64,000 nucleotides of DNA from Methylococcus sp. EFPC2. Lineage in GTDB: Bacteria > Pseudomonadota > Gammaproteobacteria > Methylococcales > Methylococcaceae. This document shows, one piece after another, positions 17,500 through 27,510 of the stretch (position 1 is the stretch's first letter; every line of letters starts with the position of its first letter). The notes beneath the pieces were generated by a model, which saw only the letters and a program-made list of their open reading frames with translations, made no database searches and was not told the DNA's origin. Both the position numbers and the translations under genes were made by a program. Where the stretch lies: the NCBI RefSeq assembly GCF_016925495.1, contig NZ_CP070491.1, positions 1,736,001 to 1,800,000 of the forward strand, given 5' to 3'.

Positions 17500-18593
17500 A
17501 AGCGCTCGCCGGCCTCGTGCTTCTGGGAATCGCGTGTAGCGCGGACGCCGGCGGCGCGGATCGCGCGGAGCTGGGTCGTCTGCGCGACCCCAATCCGGTC
17601 ATCCGCCGTGAAGCCGCCGCGGCCCTCTCCGGGCAAGCCGATGGCGCGATCCTGCCGGCGCTCGTAGCGGCACTGGCCGACGCGGATGTCGAGGTACGCC
17701 GCCAGGCACTCGAAGGCCTGGGCGGCTACCGGGAGCCGGAAGCGGTTTCCGCTTTGCTCGAAGCCCTGGACGATCCCGACGCCACGGTGCAGCAGACGGC
17801 CGCCTCGTCCCTGAGCCGTATCGGTACTCCGGCGCTGGCCGGATTGCTGGAAGCTGCCGTGCGCGGCGACGCGGCCCGACGACTGGGCGCGGTAAGGGCG
17901 CTGGGCGGGCTGCAGGACGAACAAAGCCTGCAAACCCTGCTGCACGCGCTGAGCGACGAGGAAACGCCGGTCAGGGAAGCAGCCGTCGGCGCTTTGACCG
18001 GCCGGCATGACGATCGCTTGGTCGAGCCGGTCCTGTCGCTGCTTGGAGATGCCGATCCCGGCGTGCAGGGACGAGCGGCCTCGGTACTCGCCGGACTGAA
18101 AGACACCAGGGCCATCGCCCCCATGATCGCGGCCTTGCGCGATAGCGAAGCGAGCCTGCAGGGTCGGCTGGCGACGGCCTTGAGCGAGTTCGGCCCGGCC
18201 GCCGTTCCCGCCCTGATCGCCGCGCTGCAGGACGAAGACGCGGGCATGCAGGCCGGGGCCCTGTCGGCGCTAAGCCAGTTGGGCCCTACGGCTTTGCTCC
18301 CGCTCCTGGGCGAATTGGGCAGGACCTTTCCCACGTCTCACGAAAACCTTTACGAAGCTGTCAGGGCGCTGGGTACCGGGATAGACCGGCCTCTGCAAAC
18401 AGCCCTGCGCAGTGCCGACCCGCGGCTGCGCACCGGCGCCGCACTCGTCCTCGGCCGGGAGGGAAGCCACGACGCCTATCGATCACTCCACCCCCTGTTG
18501 GACGATCCCGATTCCGGCGTGCGCGAGGCGGCCGGACTAAGCCTGTCCCGGCTGGAACCCGCGGCCCGGGACATCCTTCCTGCCGTACATTGA
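17496..18593 (+). CDS. Secreted HEAT-repeat (PBS-lyase-type) protein
   Basis: 365 residues. A signal peptide (MKALAGLVLLGIACSADAGG) is followed by about ten HEAT-like repeats of roughly 31 residues, each with the pattern 'D-x-d-x2-VR-x2-A-x2-aL' (for example DADVEVRRQALEGLG, DPDATVQQTAASSL, DPGVQGRAASVLAGL). There is no lyase active site to point to; such proteins act as binding scaffolds. Export and its position in the exopolysaccharide operon suggest a periplasmic partner for assembly or secretion proteins, which is inference. The start is GTG 17496, overlapping the previous stop by four bases (GTGA). Confidence 0.85.
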   Translation: MKALAGLVLLGIACSADAGGADRAELGRLRDPNPVIRREAAAALSGQADGAILPALVAALADADVEVRRQALEGLGGYREPEAVSALLEALDDPDATVQQTAASSLSRIGTPALAGLLEAAVRGDAARRLGAVRALGGLQDEQSLQTLLHALSDEETPVREAAVGALTGRHDDRLVEPVLSLLGDADPGVQGRAASVLAGLKDTRAIAPMIAALRDSEASLQGRLATALSEFGPAAVPALIAALQDEDAGMQAGALSALSQLGPTALLPLLGELGRTFPTSHENLYEAVRALGTGIDRPLQTALRSADPRLRTGAALVLGREGSHDAYRSLHPLLDDPDSGVREAAGLSLSRLEPAARDILPAVH

Positions 18594-18601
18594 GGAATGC
18601 C

Positions 18602-19381
18602 ATGAATATGCACCGCCACCCTTTCCTGAAAAACCCGATTCCCGCCCTCACGGCGACCGCCTTCTTGCTGGTTCTTCTCAACTTGGCCGGACTGGCCGCC
18701 AAATTTCACTGGAACGTCGCGCCCGACCACGGCTGGGTGGCGCTGTTCGACCTAGACCGGGAGCGCAACGTGCCCAGTGTATTTTCCACGGGACTGATAC
18801 TGTATTGCGCGGCGCTTCTGGCCCTTATGGGCCGCGGAACTCCGGGTAAGAACAGGCTCGCCTGGCTGGGCCTCGCCTGCATCTTCGCCTTCCTCGCCCT
18901 CGACGAACTGGTCTCCCTGCACGAAAGGCTGATCGAACCCGTGCGCGCCGGTCTGCATGCGTCCGGGATATTCTATTTCGCCTGGCTGATCCCTTATGGC
19001 TTGGCGGTCGTACTGCTGGGCCTGGCCTATCTGCGCTTTCTCATGGGGCTGCCGCACTCCTTGCGCCGGACCCTGATCGTCTCCGCCACCGTTTACCTCA
19101 GCGGTGCCGTGGGCCTGGAACTGTTGGGCGGAGCCTATCTGGAAAGCCTGCACGATGCGCACAACCTGCCCTACGAACTGCTCACCACCCTGGAAGAAAG
19201 TCTGGAAATGGCGGGCATGATAGGACTCGCACGCGGGTTGTTGCGGTGGGAGCGGGCTTTAGCCCGCGGAGATCGCGGCCTGAGGGCCGCTCCCACCATG
19301 ACCTATTTGGGCCGGGTTAATAGCTTTACCGAGCCTGCTCCATCCCCACGTCATAAGTTCCCTTCTGCGCCAGGCTATTGA
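18602..19381 (+). CDS. Multi-pass membrane protein of unknown function
   Basis: 259 residues with about six membrane segments (TATAFLLVLLNLAGLAA first) and a conserved-looking acidic turn, FLALDELVSLHERLIEP. I do not recognise a named family. It is the last gene of the exopolysaccharide operon, nine bases after the HEAT-repeat gene; GAGGA stands six bases before ATG 18602, which I prefer to the in-frame TTG at 18590. The tail after GLLRWER is encoded by a REP-like palindrome (19245-19297) and then by sequence overlapping the 3' end of the convergent aldolase gene by 56 bases. The original stop codon therefore seems to have been lost. Confidence 0.75.
   Translation: MNMHRHPFLKNPIPALTATAFLLVLLNLAGLAAKFHWNVAPDHGWVALFDLDRERNVPSVFSTGLILYCAALLALMGRGTPGKNRLAWLGLACIFAFLALDELVSLHERLIEPVRAGLHASGIFYFAWLIPYGLAVVLLGLAYLRFLMGLPHSLRRTLIVSATVYLSGAVGLELLGGAYLESLHDAHNLPYELLTTLEESLEMAGMIGLARGLLRWERALARGDRGLRAAPTMTYLGRVNSFTEPAPSPRHKFPSAPGY
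19245..19297 (+). repeat. REP-like palindrome inside the 3' end of the membrane-protein gene
   Basis: GGTGGGAGCGG (19245-19255) pairs with CCGCTCCCACC (19287-19297); GCGGGCTTTAGCCCGC forms a second inner stem. A half copy of the same GTGGGAGCGGGCTT unit lies near 8851. It is read in frame as part of the C-terminal tail. Confidence 0.85.
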
Positions 19382-20351
19382 GCTTGGCCCGGTGCAGAAA
19401 CGCGGCCTGCGCCGCGGCGGCATTAGTTGCCTCGCCCTTCCATAAGGCCATGGGCGGTTCCTGCAGGGCGCGGGCATAGGAGAACGACAACAGCCAGGGC
19501 AGATGCGGGTAGCCTGCGTTCATGGCATTGAGGCGGGCGGTGGCTTCCTGCGGCGTCTGCCCGCCGGACAGGAAATTGATGCTGGACACGGCGGCGGGGA
19601 CGGTGCGGCGCAGAATGCGTACGGTGCGCTCCGCCACTTCCACCGGGTCGGCTTTCACCGGATGCGCCTTGCCCGGGATCACCATGCTGGGCTTGAGGAT
19701 GATGTATTCCAGTTGCACGCGGTGGCGCTTGAGGGCCAGGAACACTTCGTCCTGCACGGCTTCGGTGACGGTTTCGCTCTGCTCTATGCCGTGGTCCCCG
19801 TCGATCAGCACTTCCGGTTCGACGATGGGGACGATGCCTACCTCGTGGCAGATCGCGGCGTAGCGGGCCAAGACCTCCGCATTGGTTTGGACGGCCAAAC
19901 GGCCGGGCAAGTCCGGGCCGACGGCGTAAACCGCCCGCCATTTGGCGAAGCGCGCGCCCTGGGCCTTGTAGCCGGCCAAGCGCTCGGCCAGACCGTCCAG
20001 ACCCTGGGTCACTTTTTCGCCGGGCGCGTTGGCCAACCCGGTCAGACCCTTGTCCACCTTGATGCCCGGCACGATGCCCTGGCTTCGGGCGAGTTCCGGC
20101 AGCGGCGTGCCGTCGTCCGCCTTCTGGCCCAGCGTTTCTTCGTACAGGATCACGCCGGAAATGAACTCGCCCAGGCCCGGTGTGGAGAGCAGCAGTTGCC
20201 GGTAGATCCGCCGCGTCTCCTCGTTGCTGGCGATCCCTACCGCCTGGAAACGCTTGGTGATGGTCGGCGTGCTCTCGTCGGCGGCCAGTATGCCCTTGCC
20301 GCGCTGCACCATGTCGGCAATGGTAGCCTGCAGTTCGTCTCGAACGCTCAT
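19326..20351 (-). CDS. Class I fructose-bisphosphate aldolase
   Basis: 341 residues, aligned by eye with animal and plant class I aldolases rather than with the bacterial class II zinc enzymes. Seen are GKGILAADESTPTITKRF, GIVPGIKVDKG, FAKWRAVYAV (a Lys of the phosphate site) and EYIILKPSMVIPG, whose Lys forms the Schiff base with the substrate. It splits fructose-1,6-bisphosphate into dihydroxyacetone phosphate and glyceraldehyde-3-phosphate, or runs in reverse, in the cytoplasm. Its 3' end overlaps the convergent exopolysaccharide membrane gene. It stands alone, with 125 bases to the next gene upstream on the same strand. Confidence 0.95.
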   Translation of the reverse strand: MSVRDELQATIADMVQRGKGILAADESTPTITKRFQAVGIASNEETRRIYRQLLLSTPGLGEFISGVILYEETLGQKADDGTPLPELARSQGIVPGIKVDKGLTGLANAPGEKVTQGLDGLAERLAGYKAQGARFAKWRAVYAVGPDLPGRLAVQTNAEVLARYAAICHEVGIVPIVEPEVLIDGDHGIEQSETVTEAVQDEVFLALKRHRVQLEYIILKPSMVIPGKAHPVKADPVEVAERTVRILRRTVPAAVSSINFLSGGQTPQEATARLNAMNAGYPHLPWLLSFSYARALQEPPMALWKGEATNAAAAQAAFLHRAKLNSLAQKGTYDVGMEQAR

Positions 20352-20476
20352 GGGATCACCTCATCGATGGACAAGCTTAAGGGTAGCTAGGCTACTCCGG
20401 ATGACGGCTATTTCAACCGACACCGGCCGTCGTGACCCGTACCTATCCGGCAAACGGCTCGCGATTCTGCGGGAAA

Positions 20477-21610
20477 TCAGGTCGGTCCGGCGCCCGGAAA
20501 GCTGAACAAGAGCAGCGAGGAGTCGTCGTCGAAGCGGTGCTTGTCCGCCAGATTGCAGATATTGCGAAAAATCGCCTCGGGCTGACCCGCGCCGGCGCGC
20601 TGCCGGCCTTCGAGCAGACGGACGAACTCGGCCCAGCTCCACACGTCGCCGTTCACGGTAGTGATTTCGTACAAGCCGTCACTGTAGAGGTAAACCCGCA
20701 CGTCGGGCGGCAAAACGACCGTGCTTTCCTGATAGACCAGGTTCGCGACCATGCCGATGGGGGGATCGTCGCTGCGCAGGCTCGCGCGATGCCGGTGTTC
20801 GGTATCGAACACCAGGGCGGGTGGATGTCCCGCGCAGGCAAAGCTTAGTGTCCGGTTGGCCGGCTGGTAGACGCCATACCAGAGTGTGAAATACATGTCG
20901 CCGTAAAGCTCCATGGGCATGGCCATGTTCAAGGCATTCAGCACGTCGGCCGGGCGGGTGAGGTCGACGTCCAACAGGGCGCGCTGGCGCAGCAGATTGA
21001 ACACCGAAACGGAATGCAGTGCGGCGCCGACCCCGTGGCCGCAGACATCCAGCAGGTAGAAAGAAAAATGGCCTTTATCCAGCCAGCCGTAATCGAAGAT
21101 ATCACCGCCGAGCGAGGCCGAGGGCAGAAAATGCCATTCGGCGATCACCGGCCCTTCGCGCAAAGGGGGTGGAATCAGGGTTTGGACATAGGTCGCCGCG
21201 TGCAGCAACTCCTTGCTCAACTCATCCGAGCGCCGCATGTCGTCCCGCCGCCGGTATTCGTGGTACAGGAGGTGGTTGCCGACCTGCAGGGGAACGTGGA
21301 TCGGCCACTCCACCTTGCCTGTGGTTTTTCGTCCATCGACGAAGGTACCGTTGGTGGAATTCAGGTCGGTCACCCACACCCTGCCCTGTTCGAAGCGGAT
21401 CAGGCAATGCCAGGCGGAGACATAGGGATCGGCAAGGGTGAAGCGATTGCCGTCGTGCCGGCCCACGCTGATGGGGGCGAGCCCGATCTCGATTTTCTTC
21501 CCGGCTTCGGCTCCCTGGCTCACGACGACATAGTGGGCGATATCCGCGGGATGTTCTTTGCGAACCCCACCCGGAAAACGCTGTATCAGCGTGGTATCGT
21601 CATTGATCAT
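20477..21610 (-). CDS. FHA-domain PP2C-type (SpoIIE/RsbU-like) serine phosphatase
   Basis: 377 residues. An FHA domain lies at about residues 25-110, with ISVGRHDGNRF, VSAWHCLI and DLNSTNGTFVDG as its phosphothreonine-binding core. After a short helical linker comes a SpoIIE-type phosphatase with GGDIFDYGW, LLDVCGHGVGAALHS, FACAGHPPALV and YLYSDGLYE, where the acidic residues hold the metal ions. Such proteins dephosphorylate anti-sigma-antagonist or other signalling partners; FHA suggests recruitment to a Ser/Thr-phosphorylated protein. No kinase or anti-sigma gene is adjacent. I start at ATG 21610 with CAGGAG upstream rather than at 21667. Confidence 0.9.
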   Translation of the reverse strand: MINDDTTLIQRFPGGVRKEHPADIAHYVVVSQGAEAGKKIEIGLAPISVGRHDGNRFTLADPYVSAWHCLIRFEQGRVWVTDLNSTNGTFVDGRKTTGKVEWPIHVPLQVGNHLLYHEYRRRDDMRRSDELSKELLHAATYVQTLIPPPLREGPVIAEWHFLPSASLGGDIFDYGWLDKGHFSFYLLDVCGHGVGAALHSVSVFNLLRQRALLDVDLTRPADVLNALNMAMPMELYGDMYFTLWYGVYQPANRTLSFACAGHPPALVFDTEHRHRASLRSDDPPIGMVANLVYQESTVVLPPDVRVYLYSDGLYEITTVNGDVWSWAEFVRLLEGRQRAGAGQPEAIFRNICNLADKHRFDDDSSLLLFSFPGAGPT

Positions 21611-21825
21611 CTCTGCCGGCTCCTGTTCGGCTAGTGGGCAGGAAGCGCGATAAGGCTCCCGTGACAACCCGTCGTGTCACACAAACACCCCGCGTTAGCA
21701 GTATGGCAACATCGTGGGGAAACGCATACGCATGTCCGGGCCGGAGCACTCATCGACACGGATGCGAGACGGACGTCCGCCGGCTTGGGCGAAGAGCTGC
21801 CCTGAAAGGGCCGGATTATTAATCA

Positions 21826-21960
21826 GGCCCGTAAATACCCTCCTGGTATTTCGGGCCAAGGCCAAGGCCGGTCACGCCCGGCCTTGGCTCACGCGGCCTG
21901 TCGCCGCGCCGGGGCATCCCTGCCCCGGATTAACCCGGCCCATTTATGGGTCGGGTTAAT
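21826..21960. repeat. Array of four tandem hairpins
   Basis: Four successive inverted repeats: GGCCCGTAAATACC/GGTATTTCGGGCC (21826-21857), CCAAGGCCGG/CCGGCCTTGG (21862-21887), CCGGGGCA/TGCCCCGG (21909-21928) and ATTAACCCGGCCCAT/ATGGGTCGGGTTAAT (21929-21960, one G-U pair). The last overlaps the stop codon of the HugZ-like gene. No T-run follows on either strand, so a BIME-like repeat cluster or mRNA-end stabiliser fits better than a classic terminator. The rest of 21611-21955 holds no gene. Confidence 0.8.
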
Positions 21961-22615
21961 AACCGCAATGGCCGGCAAGCCACGCCCGCAAAATCGGCTC
22001 CAGTTCGGCAGGTGCGAGCGGAGCGCCGGGAAATCGATGCCGCAGCCGCCTCCCCGCGCGCCGATAGTCGACGCCGTATGCATCGAGTCCCGCAATCTCG
22101 ACCCCGTCGGGGATAGCACCGGCCAACGCAGTCAGCAGATTTTCTTCGTCTTCGGGAGGCAGGATCGCCCGATCCTCCAGTTCCCCGGCCTGTATCCAGC
22201 CCATTTGTCCGAAGCCGGCGACAAAACGGACCCGCTCGGCCCGCAAGCGGTAAAATCCGAAATCGGCGAAATCGATGTATTGCGCGGCATCCGGGTTATA
22301 GCGCAGCCAGCGTCGCCGCAAGGCCTCACCGCTCGGCACGGGCACCACATCGCCCAGCCAGGTAGCGCGCGGTCCAGCCAGTACATCCGGACCGTCCCCC
22401 TCGAACAGCAAGAGGCTGGCACGGCTATCCTGTTGCAGATTTCGGGTATGCTCGGCCAGCCGGCTGATGAAAAACACCGGCCGGTGGGCTTCGTCGGGCA
22501 CATAAGGCAAGACGCTCGCGAACGGATAGCCGGGCATCGCTTTGCTCTGGCTGGCGAGCACGCCGTAGGGCCGCTCGTGCAGCAGGCTGATCAGCTCATC
22601 GATCGTCTCGGTCAT
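21956..22615 (-). CDS. HugZ-like / pyridoxamine-5'-phosphate-oxidase-fold protein
   Basis: 219 residues. The N-terminal split-barrel domain has the pattern of the PNPOx-like HugZ group: GVLASQSKAMPGYPFASVLPY, FFISRLAEHTRNLQQD, ASLLLFEG, then a FGFYRLRAERVRFVAGFGQ strand. The C-terminal ~75 residues look like the DUF2470 helical domain found with it (GVEIAGLDAYGVDYRRAG). HugZ proteins bind and in some cases degrade haem; others of this build are flavin-binding and of unknown role. Context (thioredoxin reductase 66 bases upstream on the same strand) does not decide between them. I am confident of the fold, not of the substrate. Confidence 0.82.
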   Translation of the reverse strand: MTETIDELISLLHERPYGVLASQSKAMPGYPFASVLPYVPDEAHRPVFFISRLAEHTRNLQQDSRASLLLFEGDGPDVLAGPRATWLGDVVPVPSGEALRRRWLRYNPDAAQYIDFADFGFYRLRAERVRFVAGFGQMGWIQAGELEDRAILPPEDEENLLTALAGAIPDGVEIAGLDAYGVDYRRAGRRLRHRFPGAPLAPAELEPILRAWLAGHCGY

Positions 22616-22681
22616 GGTGGCGATGCGGCCATGGCAGGACGTGCGTCGCCGAAACCGGCCGCCATTCGGACTGCTTCGAAA

Positions 22682-23665
<984 letters not shown>

Positions 23666-23774
23666 CTAGGGGCAATGGGGCGGCCGATACCGCCGTCGCA
23701 AACCGGGCCCTAGTATGACCAAGCCGCCCCGACTGCGTAAACACTGACGGTCTGAAACACAGTCGCTCCGAATT

Positions 23775-23803
23775 GAATCGGCTTGCCAAAACAGCGCCGA
23801 TTC
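23775..23803. promoter_or_regulatory. Inverted repeat in the trxB-ftsK divergent region
   Basis: GAATCGGC (23775-23782) and GCCGATTC (23796-23803) are perfect eight-base arms around a 13-base centre, in an A/T-rich divergent intergenic region. Position and symmetry suit an operator for a dimeric regulator, or a hairpin in the ftsK leader. The regulator is unknown. Confidence 0.4.
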
Positions 23804-23839
23804 TAAACAATACCGAAAATTGCATATTTATTTGATTTG

Positions 23840-26209
23840 GTGAGCATTTTGGCGGAAGCAGATAAGAAAATCCTCCCACCTACCGAGATTAATCTCTCGC
23901 TGACGCGCGGACTGCGCGAAATCGGCCTGCTGGGCTACGGCGCCATTGCCCTGTTTTTTTTCATCAGTCTGGCCACTTTCGACCTGGAAGACGCGGGCTG
24001 GTCGCACTCCGGTTCGGGCCGACCCATCGCCAATGGCGCCGGGGCCATCGGTGCCTGGCTGGCGGACATCAGTTTTTCCCTGTTCGGGCTGATGGCCTTT
24101 CTGTTTCCCTTCCTGCTGGCCGGCTATGGCTATGCCTTGTTCAAGGGCGAGCACAGCCGGGCTCCGGCGGGCTGGGGCACGCGGCTCCTGCGCTGGTTCG
24201 GCCTGCTCGTCGCCATGACGGCGGGATCGGCCGTCGCCGATCTTCACCTCTGGCGCGTGCCCTTCGCCCTGCCGCAGACCAGCGGCGGCATCGTGGGCCA
24301 GGAGTTCTCCAAGCTGTTGCTCGGCGGCTTGGGCCGCACCGGAGCCACGGTGATATTGTCGGCCGCCGTCCTGGCCGGTATTTCGCTCTTCACCGGGCTC
24401 TCCTGGCTGAAAGTGATCGACGCGGTCGGCAAGGCCGGGCTGTTGATCACGAATGGGTTTTTCGCGGTATTTATTCCTAGAAGTCAGAGTCAGACGGCAA
24501 CGGAAACGACAATGGCCCCGGCCGAACCCTCGCCGGAAAGCCTCGTGCGCGAAAAGGCCAAGCCGGTTCGGCGGGAGCCGACACCCGCGCCAGCGGCCCA
24601 CACCGCCCAAGCCTCGACCGTTACGGAAGCCGCTCCGGCTTCGTTCAAGATTGCGCCGGCCAAGAAAGCCAAGAGCCAGCCTGCGCTCCCTCCGCTCAAT
24701 CCCGGCGCCCTGCCCCCCCTGGATCTGCTGAATTCCCACGCGCCCAAGATCAAAGGTTACACGCGGGCGGCCCTGGAAGAGATGTCCTTGCTGCTGGAGT
24801 CCATCCTCAAGGATTTCGGGGTGGAAGCGCAGGTGGTCGAAGTTCATCCCGGTCCCGTCATTACCCGTTTCGAGATCCAGCCGGCGCCGGGCGTGAAGGT
24901 CAGCCGTATCAGCGGGCTGGCGAAAGACTTGGCCCGCACCTTGTCCGTGACCAGCGTGCGCGTGGTCGAAGTCATCGCCGGCAAATCGGTGATCGGCTTG
25001 GAGATCCCGAACGAGGAACGCGAAACCGTGTTGTTGCATTCGGTGCTCGCTTCGTCCGTCTATCAGCAATCCGCCTCGCCCCTGACCATGGTGCTGGGCA
25101 AGGACATCAGCGGAACCCCCGTGGTCGCCAATCTCGCGCGCATGCCTCACCTGCTGGTTGCAGGCACCACCGGTTCGGGCAAGTCGGTGGCGGTCAACGT
25201 GATGATCCTGAGCATGCTGTTCAAGGCCACGCCGGACGAAGTCCGCATGATCATGATCGACCCCAAGATGCTGGAGTTGTCGATCTACGAGGGCATTCCG
25301 CACCTGCTGACCCCGGTGGTCACCGACATGAAGGAAGCGGCCAACGCCCTACGCTGGTCCGTGGCGGAAATGGAACGGCGCTACAAGCTGATGTCCATGC
25401 TGGGCGTGCGCAACCTGGCCGGCTACAACCAGAAGGTCAAAGAAGCCATCGAAGCCGGCGAGCCGCTGCTGGATCCCATGTGGAACCCCAACATGGCGGT
25501 TTCCGACGAGGACGGTCCGCCGCCCCTGGGCCCTCTGCCCTTCGTGGTCATCGTAATCGACGAATTGGCCGACATGATGATGATCGTCGGCAAGAAGGTG
25601 GAGGAGTTGATCGCCCGCCTCGCCCAGAAAGCCCGCGCCGCCGGCCTGCACCTGATCCTCGCGACCCAGCGTCCTTCGGTCGACGTGCTCACCGGCCTCA
25701 TCAAGGCCAACATTCCCACCCGCATCGCCTTCCAGGTGTCCTCGCGCATCGACTCTCGCACCATCATCGACCAGGGCGGGGCGGAAGCCCTGCTGGGCAA
25801 CGGCGATATGCTCTTCCTGCCGCCCGGCACGGGGCTACCCATGCGCGCCCATGGCGCCTTCGTGTCCGACGAAGACGTGCACAAGGTGGTGGAATTCCTC
25901 AAGCGCACCGGCCCGGCACGCTACATCGACGAAATCACCCGCTTCAGTGAGGACTCCGGCGATTACGGCAGCTTCAAGGGCTCCGGCGGCGGAGAAGGCG
26001 GGGAGGAATCCGATGCGCTGTACGACGAGGCGGTGCGCTTCGTGACGGAAAGCCGCAAGGCCTCCATCTCCAGCGTGCAGCGGCGCTTCAAGATCGGCTA
26101 CAACCGCGCTGCCCGCATGATCGAGGACATGGAAAAAGCCGGCATCGTGGGGGCGGCCGAAACCAACGGCTCGCGCTCGGTCATCGCCCCTCCCCCACCC
26201 TTAGACTAG
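23840..26209 (+). CDS. ftsK: DNA translocase FtsK
   Basis: About 789 residues. Four to five membrane helices occupy residues ~25-190, then a proline/alanine-rich linker (~200-300) and the motor: alpha/beta region ([17 protein letters not shown] on), Walker [17 protein letters not shown], Walker [13 protein letters not shown], and [20 protein letters not shown] winged-helix gamma domain at the end ([21 protein letters not shown]) reads KOPS. It pumps DNA through the division septum and activates XerCD. The shorter linker than in E. coli is common outside enterics. No ATG is near; I use GTG 23840, with TTG 23837 just before, and no strong Shine-Dalgarno sequence is visible. Confidence 0.95.
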   Translation: MSILAEADKKILPPTEINLSLTRGLREIGLLGYGAIALFFFISLATFDLEDAGWSHSGSGRPIANGAGAIGAWLADISFSLFGLMAFLFPFLLAGYGYALFKGEHSRAPAGWGTRLLRWFGLLVAMTAGSAVADLHLWRVPFALPQTSGGIVGQEFSKLLLGGLGRTGATVILSAAVLAGISLFTGLSWLKVIDAVGKAGLLITNGFFAVFIPRSQSQTATETTMAPAEPSPESLVREKAKPVRREPTPAPAAHTAQASTVTEAAPASFKIAPAKKAKSQPALPPLNPGALPPLDLLNSHAPKIKGYTRAALEEMSLLLESILKDFGVEAQVVEVHPGPVITRFEIQPAPGVKVSRISGLAKDLARTLSVTSVRVVEVIAGKSVIGLEIPNEERETVLLHSVLASSVYQQSASPLTMVLGKDISGTPVVANLARMPHLLVAGTTGSGKSVAVNVMILSMLFKATPDEVRMIMIDPKMLELSIYEGIPHLLTPVVTDMKEAANALRWSVAEMERRYKLMSMLGVRNLAGYNQKVKEAIEAGEPLLDPMWNPNMAVSDEDGPPPLGPLPFVVIVIDELADMMMIVGKKVEELIARLAQKARAAGLHLILATQRPSVDVLTGLIKANIPTRIAFQVSSRIDSRTIIDQGGAEALLGNGDMLFLPPGTGLPMRAHGAFVSDEDVHKVVEFLKRTGPARYIDEITRFSEDSGDYGSFKGSGGGEGGEESDALYDEAVRFVTESRKASISSVQRRFKIGYNRAARMIEDMEKAGIVGAAETNGSRSVIAPPPPLD

Positions 26210-26220
26210 AAAACACCGAC

Positions 26221-27450
26221 TTGCTAAACGCCATATGGGCCGGCCTACTGCTGGCAGGACTGACTGCGGGGGCCGCCAAGGCGATTTGGACCGGCGATGC
26301 CTCCGTCCTGGACGCCATGCTGCAAGCCGTGTTCGCTACCAGCAAGCAGGCTTTCGAAATCGCCTTGGGGCTCACCGGAGCACTCACGTTCTGGCTGGGC
26401 ATCCTGCGCATCGGCGAACAAAGCGGTTTCATACGTCTACTGACCCGCGGCTTGACTCCCCTATTTCGTCGTCTGATGCCGGAAATCCCGCCCGAACATC
26501 CGGCCATCGGCGCCATCGTCATGAATTTGTCCGCCAACGTGCTGGGTCTGGACAATGCGGCGACCCCACTCGGTATCCGCGCGATGCAGGAGCTGCAAAG
26601 CCTCAACCCCGAACCCAACCGCGCCAGCAACGCGCAAATCCTGTTTTTCGTCCTCAATGCGTCTTCGGTCACCTTGTTTCCCCTGAGCATCCTGGCATTC
26701 CGCTCGCTCATGGGGGCCGAGTATCCGGCCGATGTGTTCGTGCCCATACTGCTGGCCACATTCTGCTCCACGCTGACCGGCTTGCTGAGCGTGGCTTATA
26801 TGCAGCGGCTGCGGTTGTTCCAGCCGGTGACCCTGGCTTATCTCGGCGGCATGACGGCCCTGGCGGCCGGACTGGCCTGGTATTTGTTCAGCCAGGATCA
26901 GGAGGTCATGCAACAACGCTCCGCGAACCTGAGCAGCACGGCTCTATTGGGATTGATCGCGCTGCTTCTCTGCGCCGCGTTTTATCGCCGGGTGGACGCC
27001 TATGCCGCTTTCATCGAGGGCGCCAAGGAAGGCTTCCACACCGCCATCACCATCGTCCCCTATCTGGTCGCCATGCTGGTGGCAGTGGCGATATTGCGTG
27101 CGAGCGGTCTGCTGGACTTCACGGCCGATGGCCTGCGCACCCTGGCAACGGCATTAAACCTGGACACCCGCTTCGTCGATGCCCTGCCGACCGCGCTTAT
27201 CAAGCCGTTCAGCGGCAGCGGCGCGCGGGCCATGATGTTGGATACCATGAACAACTTCGGCGTGGACTCGTTCCAGGGCCGCCTCGCCACGCTGATCCAG
27301 GGCAGCACCGAAACGACCTTCTATGTGTTGGCCGTCTATTTCGGAGCGGTCGGCATACGCAACATACGCCACGCCGTGGGCTGCGCGCTCCTGGCCGATC
27401 TTGCCGGCGTCTTGGCCGCCATTGCCCTGGCCTATCGCTTATACGCCTGA
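26221..27450 (+). CDS. Fused SpmA-SpmB-like membrane protein (nucleoside-recognition 'Gate' domains)
   Basis: 409 residues with about ten membrane helices and two Gate domains in one chain. The first half carries the SpmA-type NVLGLDNAATPLGIRAMQEL; the second half carries the SpmB-type KPFSGSGARAMMLDTMNNF and QGSTETTFYVLAVYFGAVG. In spore formers the two are separate genes needed for spore core dehydration; in Gram-negatives the fused form is an inner-membrane protein of uncertain transport role. The start is TTG 26221, 11 bases after the ftsK stop, so the two are probably cotranscribed. Confidence 0.88.
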   Translation: MLNAIWAGLLLAGLTAGAAKAIWTGDASVLDAMLQAVFATSKQAFEIALGLTGALTFWLGILRIGEQSGFIRLLTRGLTPLFRRLMPEIPPEHPAIGAIVMNLSANVLGLDNAATPLGIRAMQELQSLNPEPNRASNAQILFFVLNASSVTLFPLSILAFRSLMGAEYPADVFVPILLATFCSTLTGLLSVAYMQRLRLFQPVTLAYLGGMTALAAGLAWYLFSQDQEVMQQRSANLSSTALLGLIALLLCAAFYRRVDAYAAFIEGAKEGFHTAITIVPYLVAMLVAVAILRASGLLDFTADGLRTLATALNLDTRFVDALPTALIKPFSGSGARAMMLDTMNNFGVDSFQGRLATLIQGSTETTFYVLAVYFGAVGIRNIRHAVGCALLADLAGVLAAIALAYRLYA

Positions 27451-27510
27451 AAAACCATTCGGCGAGACTCCGGGCAACGCGCTCATTCGCGGTGCATAAG
27501 TAGCCACACA

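Noticed and set aside
23828-25303. A 491-codon reverse frame opposite ftsK
   Set aside because: FtsK on the other strand has all expected motifs; the reverse frame has shadow composition and no recognisable domain.
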